DNA from: Nonomuraea sp.
Lineage (GTDB): Bacteria > Actinomycetota > Actinomycetes > Streptosporangiales > Streptosporangiaceae
NCBI GenBank assembly: GCA_013362835.1
Contig: JABFVJ010000105.1
Location: 1 to 7,359 of the forward strand
Length of the DNA stretch: 7,359 nt
Direction of reading: 5' to 3'
In this document: one piece after another, positions 1-6,402 of the stretch
Numbering within the stretch: the stretch's first letter is position 1
Layout of the letters: each line of letters begins with the position of its first letter
Translations under genes and position numbers: made by a program
The notes under the pieces: model-generated
Told to the model about the DNA's origin: nothing
Databases searched by the model: none
Seen by the model: only the letters and a program-made list of their open reading frames with translations

Positions 1-209
1 ATCAGCACCATGCCCAGGATCAGGAACCCGGCGTCCGACCAGCCCTGGCCGGGCCCGGCGCGCCCGGCCGGGACCGCCGGCCAGGTGAAGGCGCGGAAGA
101 AGCCGTCCCAGAGGGTGTTCACGCGGAGGCCGTCCACGAAACCGCCGAGCCCGATCCCGAGGATCGTGCCCGGCAGGGCGATCCGCTGTCGTGCCCGTGC
201 CCCTGCCAC
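1..209 (-). CDS. DUF2243-family membrane protein, partial (3' end outside window) and internally shortened
   Basis: The minus strand from GTG at 209 reads an unbroken frame to the window edge (about 69 residues). It begins VAGARARQRIALPGTILGIG and continues LGGFVDG, then LRVNTLWDGFFRAFTW. From memory, DUF2243 integral membrane proteins have a GxGGFxDG segment, then a His-rich HQxLQxHxM block, then a loop leading into an NxxWDGLFHAFTW segment. Here the first and third parts are recognisable but directly joined, so roughly 25 residues including the His block are absent. The usual His of FHAF is Arg. Function of the family is unknown. I see no good Shine-Dalgarno sequence before the GTG, but no other start codon lies in frame nearby upstream. 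The gene is divergent from the histidine kinase. It may be a decayed copy or a diverged short form, and the C-terminal half cannot be seen. Confidence 0.55.
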   Translation of the reverse strand, partial: MAGARARQRIALPGTILGIGLGGFVDGLRVNTLWDGFFRAFTWPAVPAGRAGPGQGWSDAGFLILGMVL

Positions 210-249
210 CTGATCAACTATTCGAGCGGCCGGACGGGACGAGCAGAGG

Positions 250-270
250 AAAACGCCCGTCTTTGCGGGC
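250..270 (-). terminator. Terminator-like hairpin with T-run, between DUF2243 gene and kinase
   Basis: On the minus strand GCCCG, loop CAAAGA and CGGGC form a 5-bp GC stem at 270-255, followed at once by GTTTTCC. This looks like a weak intrinsic terminator for leftward transcription. It lies upstream of the DUF2243 start and within 85 bases of the kinase start, so it would stop antisense or leader transcripts rather than end a known gene. The stem is short. Confidence 0.35.
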
Positions 271-320
271 CGATTGCCGAATCTCGATCCGGCATTTGAC
301 CAGTTCAGAGCCGTATGGGT

Positions 321-325
321 AGGAG
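321..325 (+). promoter_or_regulatory. Ribosome binding site of the histidine kinase
   Basis: AGGAG lies 8 bases before ATG 334. It decides that start over an in-frame TTG at 274, which has no comparable site and would add 20 residues before the basic, membrane-proximal N-terminus. Confidence 0.7.
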
Positions 326-333
326 TCGGGGGG

Positions 334-1701
334 ATGGCTATAAGGCTCTTTCCCCGCTCGATCCGGGCGCGCCTGACCGCGCTCGCCACACTGGTGGCGG
401 CGGTGGTCCTCTGCGTCACGGGCGCCCTCACGCTCACCTTGGGGCCCGACAACCTGCGCGGCATCGTGGAGACGCGGGTGGAGCTGGCCGTACGGAGGGT
501 GGCGAGCGAGGCGCGCATGGGCCGGCTCGAGGCCAACATCGAGGCCCCCAGCCGGGTGCAGCTCCTGCAGGTGGTCTCCGACGACGGCCGCGTGCTCGCC
601 GCCAGCTCGGCCCTGCGCCGCGGCCAGCGGCTGCCCCCGATGCGCGTGGACAAGCCCGAGACGATCTACAGCATGTCGCGCACGATCTCCGGCGTCAGGG
701 ACGACAAGGGCAGCCAGTACCTGGTCATGGCCATGCGGGTGCGGATGCCGGACGGCCGGCCCGTCACGGTGTACGGCGCGTCCTCGCTCAGCGACGTCAA
801 CCGGGCGCTGTCGTGGCTGAACGCCATGGTGTTCCTCGGCACGCCGATGGTCCTGGTGATCGTCGCGGGCATCACCTGGTGGGTGGTCGCCTCCGCGCTG
901 CGCCCGGTCGAACGCATCCGCGCCGAGCTGGCCGAGATCACCGGCCGCGACCTGAGCAGGCGCGTGCCCGTACCGGACACAGGGGACGAGATCACCGACC
1001 TGGCCGCCACCACGAACCGTACACTCGACCGGCTCGAACGCTCGGCCGAGACGCAGCGCCGCTTCGTCGCCGACGCCTCCCACGAGCTGCGCAGCCCCAT
1101 CGCGGCCCTGCGCACGCAGCTCGAAGTGGCCAACGCCTACCCGGAGGAGACCGACTGGCAGGCCACGGGCGCGCGGGCCCTCGCCGCGGCGGAACGGCTC
1201 ACCGGCATCATCGACGAGCTGCTGCTGCTGGCCAGACTCGACGCCGGCGCCATCCCCGACTGCCGCGTCGTGGACGTGTGCCGCCTGGCCGAGGAGCAGC
1301 TGCGCCGCCGCGAGGGCGGCAAGATCCCCATCGTGCTCGACGCGTGCGAGCACGCGCCGGTGCTCGGCTCGCCCGTGCAGCTCGACCGCCTCCTGACGAA
1401 CCTGCTCGACAACGCCACCAGGCACGCCGCCTCCAGGATCGACCTCAAGGTGAGGGTGGAGGGCGACCAGGTGGCCATCACGGTGTCCGACGACGGCGAC
1501 GGCATCCCGCCGGAGGACAGGGAGCGCGTCTTCGAGCGGTTCACCCGGCTGGAGGCCGCGCGCAGGAAGGAGAAGGGCGGCAGCGGCCTCGGCCTGCCGC
1601 TCTCGCGCGAGATCGCCGTCTCCCACCACGGCACGCTCAAGGTCGCCGACCACGGCCCCGGCGCCTGCTTCATCGCGCGCCTGCCGCTGCACCGCCCCTA
1701 G
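334..1701 (+). CDS. Sensor histidine kinase (HAMP, HisKA, HATPase_c), OmpR-partner type
   Basis: A 455-residue membrane kinase that would sense an external signal, autophosphorylate and pass phosphate to a response regulator. The N-terminus is basic (RSIRARL), followed by membrane segment 1 at about 13-36. An extracytoplasmic domain covers about 38-165, and membrane segment 2 lies at about 167-187 (MVLVIVAGITWWVV). HAMP follows (LRPVERIRAELAEI onward, about 189-240). The H-box DASHELRSPIAALR carries the phospho-acceptor His250. The N-box LTNLLDNATRHA has Asn360, the G1 box DDGDGIPPEDRERVFERF starts at 386, and the G2 box GGSGLGLPLSREI starts at 415. All catalytic motifs are intact and the length is normal. 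No response regulator gene is adjacent: upstream is a divergent DUF2243 gene and downstream a MazG-like remnant. The ligand cannot be inferred from the sensor domain. Confidence 0.93.
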   Translation: MAIRLFPRSIRARLTALATLVAAVVLCVTGALTLTLGPDNLRGIVETRVELAVRRVASEARMGRLEANIEAPSRVQLLQVVSDDGRVLAASSALRRGQRLPPMRVDKPETIYSMSRTISGVRDDKGSQYLVMAMRVRMPDGRPVTVYGASSLSDVNRALSWLNAMVFLGTPMVLVIVAGITWWVVASALRPVERIRAELAEITGRDLSRRVPVPDTGDEITDLAATTNRTLDRLERSAETQRRFVADASHELRSPIAALRTQLEVANAYPEETDWQATGARALAAAERLTGIIDELLLLARLDAGAIPDCRVVDVCRLAEEQLRRREGGKIPIVLDACEHAPVLGSPVQLDRLLTNLLDNATRHAASRIDLKVRVEGDQVAITVSDDGDGIPPEDRERVFERFTRLEAARRKEKGGSGLGLPLSREIAVSHHGTLKVADHGPGACFIARLPLHRP

Positions 1702-1910
1702 ATTGCCAGGCGCGGACCAGGGGGCTGACCTCCGAGGAGATCGACGACGGCTTCCGCGCCGAGCTCGCCGACGTGCTGTGCCACGTGCTGCTCATGGCCC
1801 GCCACCACGGCGTCGACCTGGAGGCCGAGGTCGGGCGCAAGTGGCTGGTGCGGCTGCGGGAGGAGCCGGAGGCCCCGCGCGGCGGGACCCCCGGCTCAGG
1901 GGTCACTTGA
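1702..1910 (+). pseudogene. MazG-like nucleotide pyrophosphohydrolase, C-terminal remnant
   Basis: Just after the kinase stop, in a different frame, about 63 codons resemble the C-terminal helices of small MazG-like NTP pyrophosphohydrolases. They read LTSEEIDDGFRAELADVLCH, then VLLMARHHGVDLEAEV, then GRKWLVRL, ending at TGA 1908-1910. The ELADV helix supplies the ExxD metal ligands of the family. The N-terminal half, with the GExxEL ligands, should precede it and is absent. No ATG or GTG with a ribosome binding site precedes the similarity, and the frame upstream runs antisense-free into the kinase gene out of register. I infer a 5'-truncated pseudogene, probably from a deletion ending a few bases past the kinase stop. 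The 3' end overlaps the convergent nucleotidase gene by 8 bases. The family call rests on remembered motifs, so a coincidental open frame remains possible. Confidence 0.55.
1886..1904. terminator. Hairpin at convergent 3' ends (candidate bidirectional terminator)
   Basis: GACCCC (1886-1891) and GGGGTC (1899-1904) form a perfect 6-bp stem with a 7-base loop, overlapping the nucleotidase stop codon. It sits where rightward transcription from the kinase and leftward transcription of the nucleotidase meet. There is no T-run on either side, so termination is plausible but unproven. Confidence 0.4.
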
Positions 1911-3717
1911 CGAAGGTCACGCGGTTCGCCGCCGACGGGGTGATCGGCGAGTGCGCCGTCAGGTACGCCGTGAACGCGTCCAGGTCGATCGGCCCGCTCC
2001 ACGTGTCCGTGCTCTGCGTGAACACCGAGAAGCCGTCACCGCCGCCCATCAGGAAGTTGTTCGCGGCGATCTTGATCGACTGGGTGTCCGTGACGGGCGT
2101 GCCGTTGAGCTTGACGTCCGACACGCGCGAGCCCACCGGCTTGGTGGTGTCGAACGTGTAGGTCAGCGACGACGACACCTGCAGCAGCCGGTGCGTGATC
2201 GCGCCCGTGGCCGGGTTCGGCGTCCACACCTGCTGCTCCAGCAGCGCCTTGAGCTGCGCCCCCGTGTACGTCCGCACCTGCAGCAGGTTGCTGAACGGCT
2301 GCACCGCGAACGCCTCCCCGTAGGTGACGACGCCGTCGCCCTCCGACCCCGACTGGGCGTAGGTCAGGGACGTGCGGATGCCGCCCGGGTTCATCAGCGC
2401 GATCTCCGCGCCGCCCGCCTTGGCCGCTTCGAGCTGCGAGTCGGCGATGAGGTCGCCGAGCGGCGTCTCCGGCTTGGTGGTCGCGGCCGAGGTGTTGTTG
2501 ACCACGTTGGTGATGTCGCCGGTGATCGTGCCGATCTTGCGGTTGGCGACCTCGGCGCTGCGCTCCCGCCACGCCTGGACCTGCGCCTCGACCTGCGGGT
2601 CGGGCGTGACCGTACGGGTGACGACCTTGTTGTCGGCGGTGACGGAGGAGCGGATCACGTCACGGGTGCGCTTGTCGATCCGCAGGTCGATCTGGGTCAG
2701 CACGCGGCCGAACGACGAGCCCTGCGTGTAGAACCGGTCCTGACCGGCCGGGTCCTTGGTCTTGCAGATGTACGCCTGGTGCGAGTGGCCACTGATGACC
2801 AGGTCGATCTGCGGGTTCAGCTCCCTGGCGATGCGCGAGCCGGCGTTGGTGGTGTTCACCGAGCAGGCGTCCGGGCTCTGGTTCGGGGTGATCGAGTCGC
2901 CCTCGTGCACCAGGACGACCTGCGCCTTGACGCCCTTGCGCGCCAGGTACGCCGAGGCCCGGTTCGCCGCGGCGACCTCCTCGGTGAACTGCAGCCCCTT
3001 GATGCCCTCGGCGGTGACGATGGTCGGCGTGGTCGCCGTCACCAGGCCGATGAAGCCCACCTTCACGCCGTTGATCTTCTTGACGTAGAACGGCGGCAGG
3101 GCGTACTGGTCGGTGCCTTCCTTGAGCACGTTGGCCGCGAGGAAGTCGAAGTCCGTGCCCTTCCACTCACCGGCGGGCGAGCAGCCGTCCACCGGGTGGC
3201 AGCCGCCGTTCATGAGGCGCTGCAGCTCGGCGTACCCCTCGTCGAACTCGTGGTTGCCGGCCGAGGTGGCGCTGAGGCCGAGCGAGCCGAGCACCTCCAG
3301 CGTGGGCTCGTCGTGGTAGGCGGCCGAGATCAGCGGCGAGGCGCCGATCAGGTCGCCCGCGGCCACGAGCAGGGTGTTCGCGTCGCGCGCCTGCTTGATG
3401 TAGGTCGCCAGGTACGACACGCCGCCGGCGATCGAGTACTTGCCGCCGGCGATCCCGGTCAGCGAGCCGTCGGTGTCGACCAGGGGGCCGTCGGGGTCGA
3501 GGATGCGGCTGGAGGAGCCGGAGGGCGGCTCCAGGTTGCCGTGCAGGTCGTTGATGCTGAGCAGGCGGACCGGGACGGTCTGCCCGCCGTGGCCATGGCC
3601 ATGTCCGTGGCCCGCGGAGCCGCTGGTCGAGGCGACCGCGGGCGCCACGGCCAGGGCGATCCCGGCCGCGGTCGCGGCACCGGCCGTGATCAGCCGGAGG
3701 AGGGTGCGTGACGTCAT
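1903..3717 (-). CDS. Secreted 5'-nucleotidase / 2',3'-cyclic phosphodiesterase (UshA-like)
   Basis: A 604-residue exported metallophosphoesterase that would dephosphorylate extracellular nucleotides, releasing phosphate and nucleosides. ATG 3717 begins a signal peptide (MTSRTLLRLI, hydrophobic core to about 29, likely cleavage near AVAS). A His-Gly linker follows (His37, 39, 41, 43). The dimetal calcineurin-like domain shows NDLHGN (Asp57, His59), AAGDLIG (Asp122), SAGNHEFDEG (Asn155, His156), VLVHEGDS (His271) and ISGHSH (His311, His313). The C-terminal nucleotide-binding domain starts near 390, with TPLGDLIADS, ALMNPGGIRTSL (444-451), AVQPFSNLL and NNFLMGGGDGFSVF (553-566). All metal ligands are present and the length is typical. 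No LPXTG or membrane anchor is seen, so the product is probably free in the medium or wall. An in-frame ATG at 3792 is rejected because it would bury the signal peptide. The gene is divergent from mshD. Confidence 0.93.
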   Translation of the reverse strand: MTSRTLLRLITAGAATAAGIALAVAPAVASTSGSAGHGHGHGHGGQTVPVRLLSINDLHGNLEPPSGSSSRILDPDGPLVDTDGSLTGIAGGKYSIAGGVSYLATYIKQARDANTLLVAAGDLIGASPLISAAYHDEPTLEVLGSLGLSATSAGNHEFDEGYAELQRLMNGGCHPVDGCSPAGEWKGTDFDFLAANVLKEGTDQYALPPFYVKKINGVKVGFIGLVTATTPTIVTAEGIKGLQFTEEVAAANRASAYLARKGVKAQVVLVHEGDSITPNQSPDACSVNTTNAGSRIARELNPQIDLVISGHSHQAYICKTKDPAGQDRFYTQGSSFGRVLTQIDLRIDKRTRDVIRSSVTADNKVVTRTVTPDPQVEAQVQAWRERSAEVANRKIGTITGDITNVVNNTSAATTKPETPLGDLIADSQLEAAKAGGAEIALMNPGGIRTSLTYAQSGSEGDGVVTYGEAFAVQPFSNLLQVRTYTGAQLKALLEQQVWTPNPATGAITHRLLQVSSSLTYTFDTTKPVGSRVSDVKLNGTPVTDTQSIKIAANNFLMGGGDGFSVFTQSTDTWSGPIDLDAFTAYLTAHSPITPSAANRVTFVK

Positions 3718-3724
3718 GAGAGGG

Positions 3725-3730
3725 ACGTTA
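3725..3730 (-). promoter_or_regulatory. Leaderless-type -10 element of the nucleotidase gene
   Basis: TAACGT on the minus strand fits the actinobacterial TANNNT pattern. It ends 7 bases before ATG 3717, the spacing expected if transcription starts at or next to the start codon. No Shine-Dalgarno lies at normal distance; the nearest purine run, GGGAGA (3741-3736), is 18 bases upstream of the start. The -35 region is poor. Confidence 0.5.
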
Positions 3731-3743
3731 CGACGTCTCCCTA

Positions 3744-3759
3744 TGCAACGAATGTCGCA
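3744..3759. promoter_or_regulatory. Imperfect 16-bp palindrome between nucleotidase and mshD (operator candidate)
   Basis: On the minus strand TGCGACA-TT-CGTTGCA has arms that match at 5 of 7 positions. It lies just upstream of the nucleotidase -10 element and about 50 bases upstream of the mshD -10 element. That position could suit a regulator of either gene, but I recognise no specific factor. Confidence 0.25.
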
Positions 3760-3793
3760 AAGGTAACGATTGACGGGACCAGGCGATGGCATT

Positions 3794-3826
3794 GTTCGCC
3801 ATTGGTACGCCTAGAGTTCGTCCTGT
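3794..3826 (+). promoter_or_regulatory. Three phased 11-nt repeats over the mshD promoter (weak PHO-box-like array)
   Basis: GTTCGCCATTG, GTACGCCTAGA and GTTCGTCCTGT follow each other without gaps at 3794, 3805 and 3816. The 11-base period and GTTC core resemble PhoP direct-repeat units. All three have G where the remembered consensus has A at position 5, and the units match 6 to 7 of 9 core positions. The array covers the -10 element and start codon, a position that would favour repression if it is bound. Confidence 0.3.
3812..3817 (+). promoter_or_regulatory. Leaderless-type -10 element of mshD
   Basis: TAGAGT matches TANNNT and ends exactly 7 bases before GTG 3825, with no ribosome binding site between. 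This supports GTG 3825 as both transcription and translation start. The -35 region is unclear (TTGTTC at 3792-3797 is too close). Confidence 0.5.
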
Positions 3827-4733
3827 GGGTGCGCACGTGAAGATCTGCGAACGGCTCGACGACCGCGAGGTCGCCCAGGTTCTCTCCATCGTCGAAGCGG
3901 CTACCGAGGCGGACGGCGTCCGCCCGCTCAACGAGCACGTGATGCTTCATCTGCGCTACGGCGGCGACCCGCGCGCCCGCTCGTTGCTGCTGCACGCCGA
4001 CGACGGCGAGCCGGCCGGCTACGCGCACGTCGACCCGACCGACGAGGTCGAGGGGCCCAGCGTGGAGCTGGACATCCGCCCGGCCTACCGGCGCCAGGGC
4101 TACGGCTCGCGGCTGCTGCGGGCCGTACTGGAGCTGACCGGCGGCAGGGTGCGGCTGTGGGCGCACGGCGGCCACACGGGCGCCGGGGCGCTCGCGGCCT
4201 CCTTCGGCTTCGAACGCGTGCGCTCGCTCTGGCAGATGCGCCGCTCCCTGTTCGCCCCGCTCTCCCCCTACACGCTGCCCGAAGGCGTGACGCTGCGCAC
4301 GTTCGTCCCCGGGCGGGACGAGGAGGCCTGGCTCAAGGTGAACGCCGCCGCCTTCGCCCACCACCCCGAGCAGGGCGCCTGGACGATCGACGACGTGCGC
4401 CTGCGCGAGCAGGAGCCCTGGTTCGACCCGGAGGGATTCTTCCTGGCCGAACGCGGCGACCGCCTCGTCGGCTTCCACTGGACGAAGATCCACGGCTCGT
4501 CCGACCACGGTCACGAGCCGCTCGGCGAGGTCTACGTGGTCGGCGTCGACCCCTCCCAGCAGGGCACCGGCCTCGGCCGCGCCCTCACCCTCGCCGGCCT
4601 GAGCCACCTCCGCACGCGCGGCCTCGCCCACGCGATGCTCTACGTGGACGAGGACAACACGGCGGCGATCAGGCTCTACGAGTCCCTGGGCTTCGCCCGG
4701 TGGGACGTCGACGTGATGTACGCGAGCGAGTAG
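3825..4733 (+). CDS. mshD: Mycothiol synthase (tandem GNAT acetyltransferase)
   Basis: A 302-residue enzyme catalysing the last step of mycothiol synthesis: acetyl transfer from acetyl-CoA to Cys-GlcN-Ins in the cytoplasm. Two GNAT folds are visible. The N-terminal one (about 5-140) keeps an acetyl-CoA loop RRQGYGSRLL (89-98). The C-terminal one (about 155-300) carries VVGVDPSQQGTGLGRALTLA (238-257), the classic Q-x-x-G-x-G loop, then LYVDEDNTAAIRLYESLGF (272-290). The central stretch FAHHPEQGAWTIDDV (177-191), followed by PWFDPEGFFL, is highly characteristic of MshD. In the known family the C-terminal domain is catalytic. I chose GTG 3825 because a TANNNT element lies 7 bases upstream. ATG 3786 would overlap that promoter and add 13 non-family residues, and GTG 3837 is a third option. 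It converges on pit with a 5-base gap. Confidence 0.93.
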   Translation: MGAHVKICERLDDREVAQVLSIVEAATEADGVRPLNEHVMLHLRYGGDPRARSLLLHADDGEPAGYAHVDPTDEVEGPSVELDIRPAYRRQGYGSRLLRAVLELTGGRVRLWAHGGHTGAGALAASFGFERVRSLWQMRRSLFAPLSPYTLPEGVTLRTFVPGRDEEAWLKVNAAAFAHHPEQGAWTIDDVRLREQEPWFDPEGFFLAERGDRLVGFHWTKIHGSSDHGHEPLGEVYVVGVDPSQQGTGLGRALTLAGLSHLRTRGLAHAMLYVDEDNTAAIRLYESLGFARWDVDVMYASE

Positions 4734-4738
4734 GGCCC

Positions 4739-5743
4739 CTACTCCACGATCAGGTGGAGGAGGAGGTAGGCGAGCGAGGCCACCAGGGCGGCCGCGGGGA
4801 TGGTGAGGATCCAGGCGGTCACGATGTTGCCGGCCACGCCCCACCGCACGGCGCTCAGCCGCTTGGTCGCGCCGACACCCATGATCGCCGTGGTGATGGT
4901 GTGGGTGGTGGAGATCGGCGCGCCGAACCCGATCGCGGCACCGTACAGGACGGTGGCCGCGGCCGACTCGGCGGCGAACCCCTGGGGCGGGTCGAGCGCG
5001 ATGATCCGCCGGCCGAGTGTCCGCATGATGCGCCACCCGCCGGCGTACGTGCCGAGGGAGATCGCACCGGCGGCGGACAGGATGACCCACTGGGGGATGC
5101 CCTCGCCGGGGCTGGCGTACCCGCCGACGGTCAGGGACAGGAAGATGACGCCCATGGTCTTCTGCGCGTCCTGCAGGCCGTGCCCGAGCGCCATGGCGGC
5201 GGCCGAGACGGTCTGCGCGTAGCGGAAGCCGCGGTTGGTCTTGCCCGGCTGGCTGTTGCGGAAGATCCAATAGATTGCGATCATGATCAACGCGGCGAGG
5301 GTGAAGCCGATCAGCGGCGAGAGGATCATCGGGATGACGACCTTCTCGACGACCCCGTCCCAGTGCACCACGCTGGCCGAGGCCAGCGCGGCGCCCACCA
5401 GGCCGCCGATGAGCGCGTGGCTGGAGGAGGAGGGCAGGCCGAAGTACCAGGTGATCAGGTTCCAGGCGATCGCGCCGATGAGCGCCGAGGCCACGATGAC
5501 CAGGCCGTGAGGGCCGTCGGGAGCGTCGATGATCCCTTTGCCGACGGTCTGGGCGACCTGGGTGCCGAGGTGGGCGCCGATGAAGTTCATGGCCGCGGCC
5601 ATGAACAGGGCGGCCCTGGGAGTGAGGGCCCGGGTCGAGACGGAGGTCGCGATGGCGTTCGCCGCGTCGTGGAACCCGTTGGTGTAGTCGAAGGCCAGGG
5701 AGATGACGACCACGCCGATGACGAGGGCGAGCGTGAGGTCCAC
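4739..5743 (-). CDS. pit: PiT-family inorganic phosphate transporter
   Basis: A 334-residue polytopic membrane protein, a low-affinity symporter of metal-phosphate or phosphate driven by the proton gradient. The two inverted PiT signatures are clear. The first half has GFHDAANAIATSV (23-35) and FGLPSSSSHALIGG (101-114). The second half has GHGLQDAQKTMG (188-199) and APISTTHTITTAIMGVG (275-291). About ten hydrophobic segments are separated by a basic cytoplasmic loop near 162-176. The length fits the short actinobacterial Pit type. The start is GTG 5743, five bases after the DUF47 stop, with AGGAAAG inside the end of the upstream gene, so translational coupling is likely. The pair forms an operon transcribed leftward. 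The 3' end meets mshD tail-to-tail without an obvious terminator. Confidence 0.95.
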   Translation of the reverse strand: MDLTLALVIGVVVISLAFDYTNGFHDAANAIATSVSTRALTPRAALFMAAAMNFIGAHLGTQVAQTVGKGIIDAPDGPHGLVIVASALIGAIAWNLITWYFGLPSSSSHALIGGLVGAALASASVVHWDGVVEKVVIPMILSPLIGFTLAALIMIAIYWIFRNSQPGKTNRGFRYAQTVSAAAMALGHGLQDAQKTMGVIFLSLTVGGYASPGEGIPQWVILSAAGAISLGTYAGGWRIMRTLGRRIIALDPPQGFAAESAAATVLYGAAIGFGAPISTTHTITTAIMGVGATKRLSAVRWGVAGNIVTAWILTIPAAALVASLAYLLLHLIVE

Positions 5744-5748
5744 GTGGC

Positions 5749-6366
5749 CTAGCTTTCCTTGACCGCGATCGACTCGACGGTGTTGGCCACGTGCTCGAAG
5801 GCGTCGGCCGCCTCCTCCAGCGCGTCGACGACCTCCTTCATCTTCATGACGGTGAGGGCGTCGTACTCGCCGCTGAACAGCTTGGCCAGCAGCCTGCGGT
5901 AGACCTGGTCACCCTGGTTCTCCAGGCGGTTGACCTCGATCCAGTACTCGTTGAGGTTCTTCATCGAACGCAGCCGCGGCATCGCCTCCGCCGTCAGCTC
6001 CGCGGCACGTTCCAGAACTTCGACCTGCCGGACCACGTCTTTGGGGAGATGGTCGATCTGGTAGAGGACGATGAGGTCGGAGGCGGCCTCCATGGCGTCC
6101 ATCACGTCGTCGAGGTTGGAGGCGAGGCGGTAGATGTCCTCGCGGTCGAACGGGGTGATGAAGCTCTCGTTGAGCCGGTTCATGATCGCATGAGTGCGTT
6201 CGTCACCGGCGTGCTCGCAGGCGCGCATCTTCTCGGCCAGGGCTTCCCTGTCCGATCCGTCGCTGATGATCTCGACCAGCAGGCGGGATGCCGTGACCAG
6301 GTTGTTCGCCGAGTCGGCGAACAGGTCGTAGTAGCTGTCCTCACGTGGCGTGAGACGCAGGCGCAC
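5749..6366 (-). CDS. DUF47 / PhoU-like Pit accessory protein
   Basis: A 205-residue, all-helical cytoplasmic protein of the DUF47 (PhoU-like) family, which commonly sits directly upstream of pit and is thought to regulate or assist the transporter. It starts VRLRLTPREDSYYDLFADSA, the standard N-terminus of actinobacterial members. Acidic metal-cluster motifs typical of PhoU folds are visible: CEHAGDERTH (50-59), SNLDDVMDAMEAASD (83-97), RLENQGDQVYRR (148-158) and DALEEAADAFEHV (181-193). I chose GTG 6366 because GGAG lies 6 bases upstream and the family begins there. An in-frame start at 6480 would add 38 unrelated residues and run through the likely promoter. There is no signal peptide or membrane segment. 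It forms an operon with pit, five bases apart. Confidence 0.92.
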   Translation of the reverse strand: MRLRLTPREDSYYDLFADSANNLVTASRLLVEIISDGSDREALAEKMRACEHAGDERTHAIMNRLNESFITPFDREDIYRLASNLDDVMDAMEAASDLIVLYQIDHLPKDVVRQVEVLERAAELTAEAMPRLRSMKNLNEYWIEVNRLENQGDQVYRRLLAKLFSGEYDALTVMKMKEVVDALEEAADAFEHVANTVESIAVKES

Positions 6367-6372
6367 GTCGTT

Positions 6373-6376
6373 CTCC
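6373..6376 (-). promoter_or_regulatory. Ribosome binding site of the DUF47 gene
   Basis: GGAG on the minus strand, 6 bases before GTG 6366. It selects this start and excludes the longer reading from 6480. Confidence 0.65.
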
Positions 6377-6402
6377 AGATGTGCGGGGATGGTCCGTGGA
6401 AG

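Noticed and set aside
274..333. 20-residue N-terminal extension of the kinase from TTG 274
   Set aside because: No ribosome binding site, and AGGAG with good spacing supports ATG 334. The extension has no signal or domain character.
210..333. Response regulator remnant upstream of the kinase
   Set aside because: The frames I read on the plus strand show no winged-helix C-terminus or other receiver motif. Only the promoter-region hairpin and ribosome binding site are supported.
214..1692. Long open frame antisense to the histidine kinase (and other long open frames opposite the nucleotidase, mshD and pit)
   Set aside because: High-GC third-position bias opens antisense frames. The translations are low-complexity (Ala, Arg, Gly, His) with no recognisable domains, while the sense frames carry full catalytic motifs.
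3718..3792. Upstream ATG 3792 for the nucleotidase
   Set aside because: It would place 25 residues before a well-formed signal peptide and run through the TAACGT promoter element.
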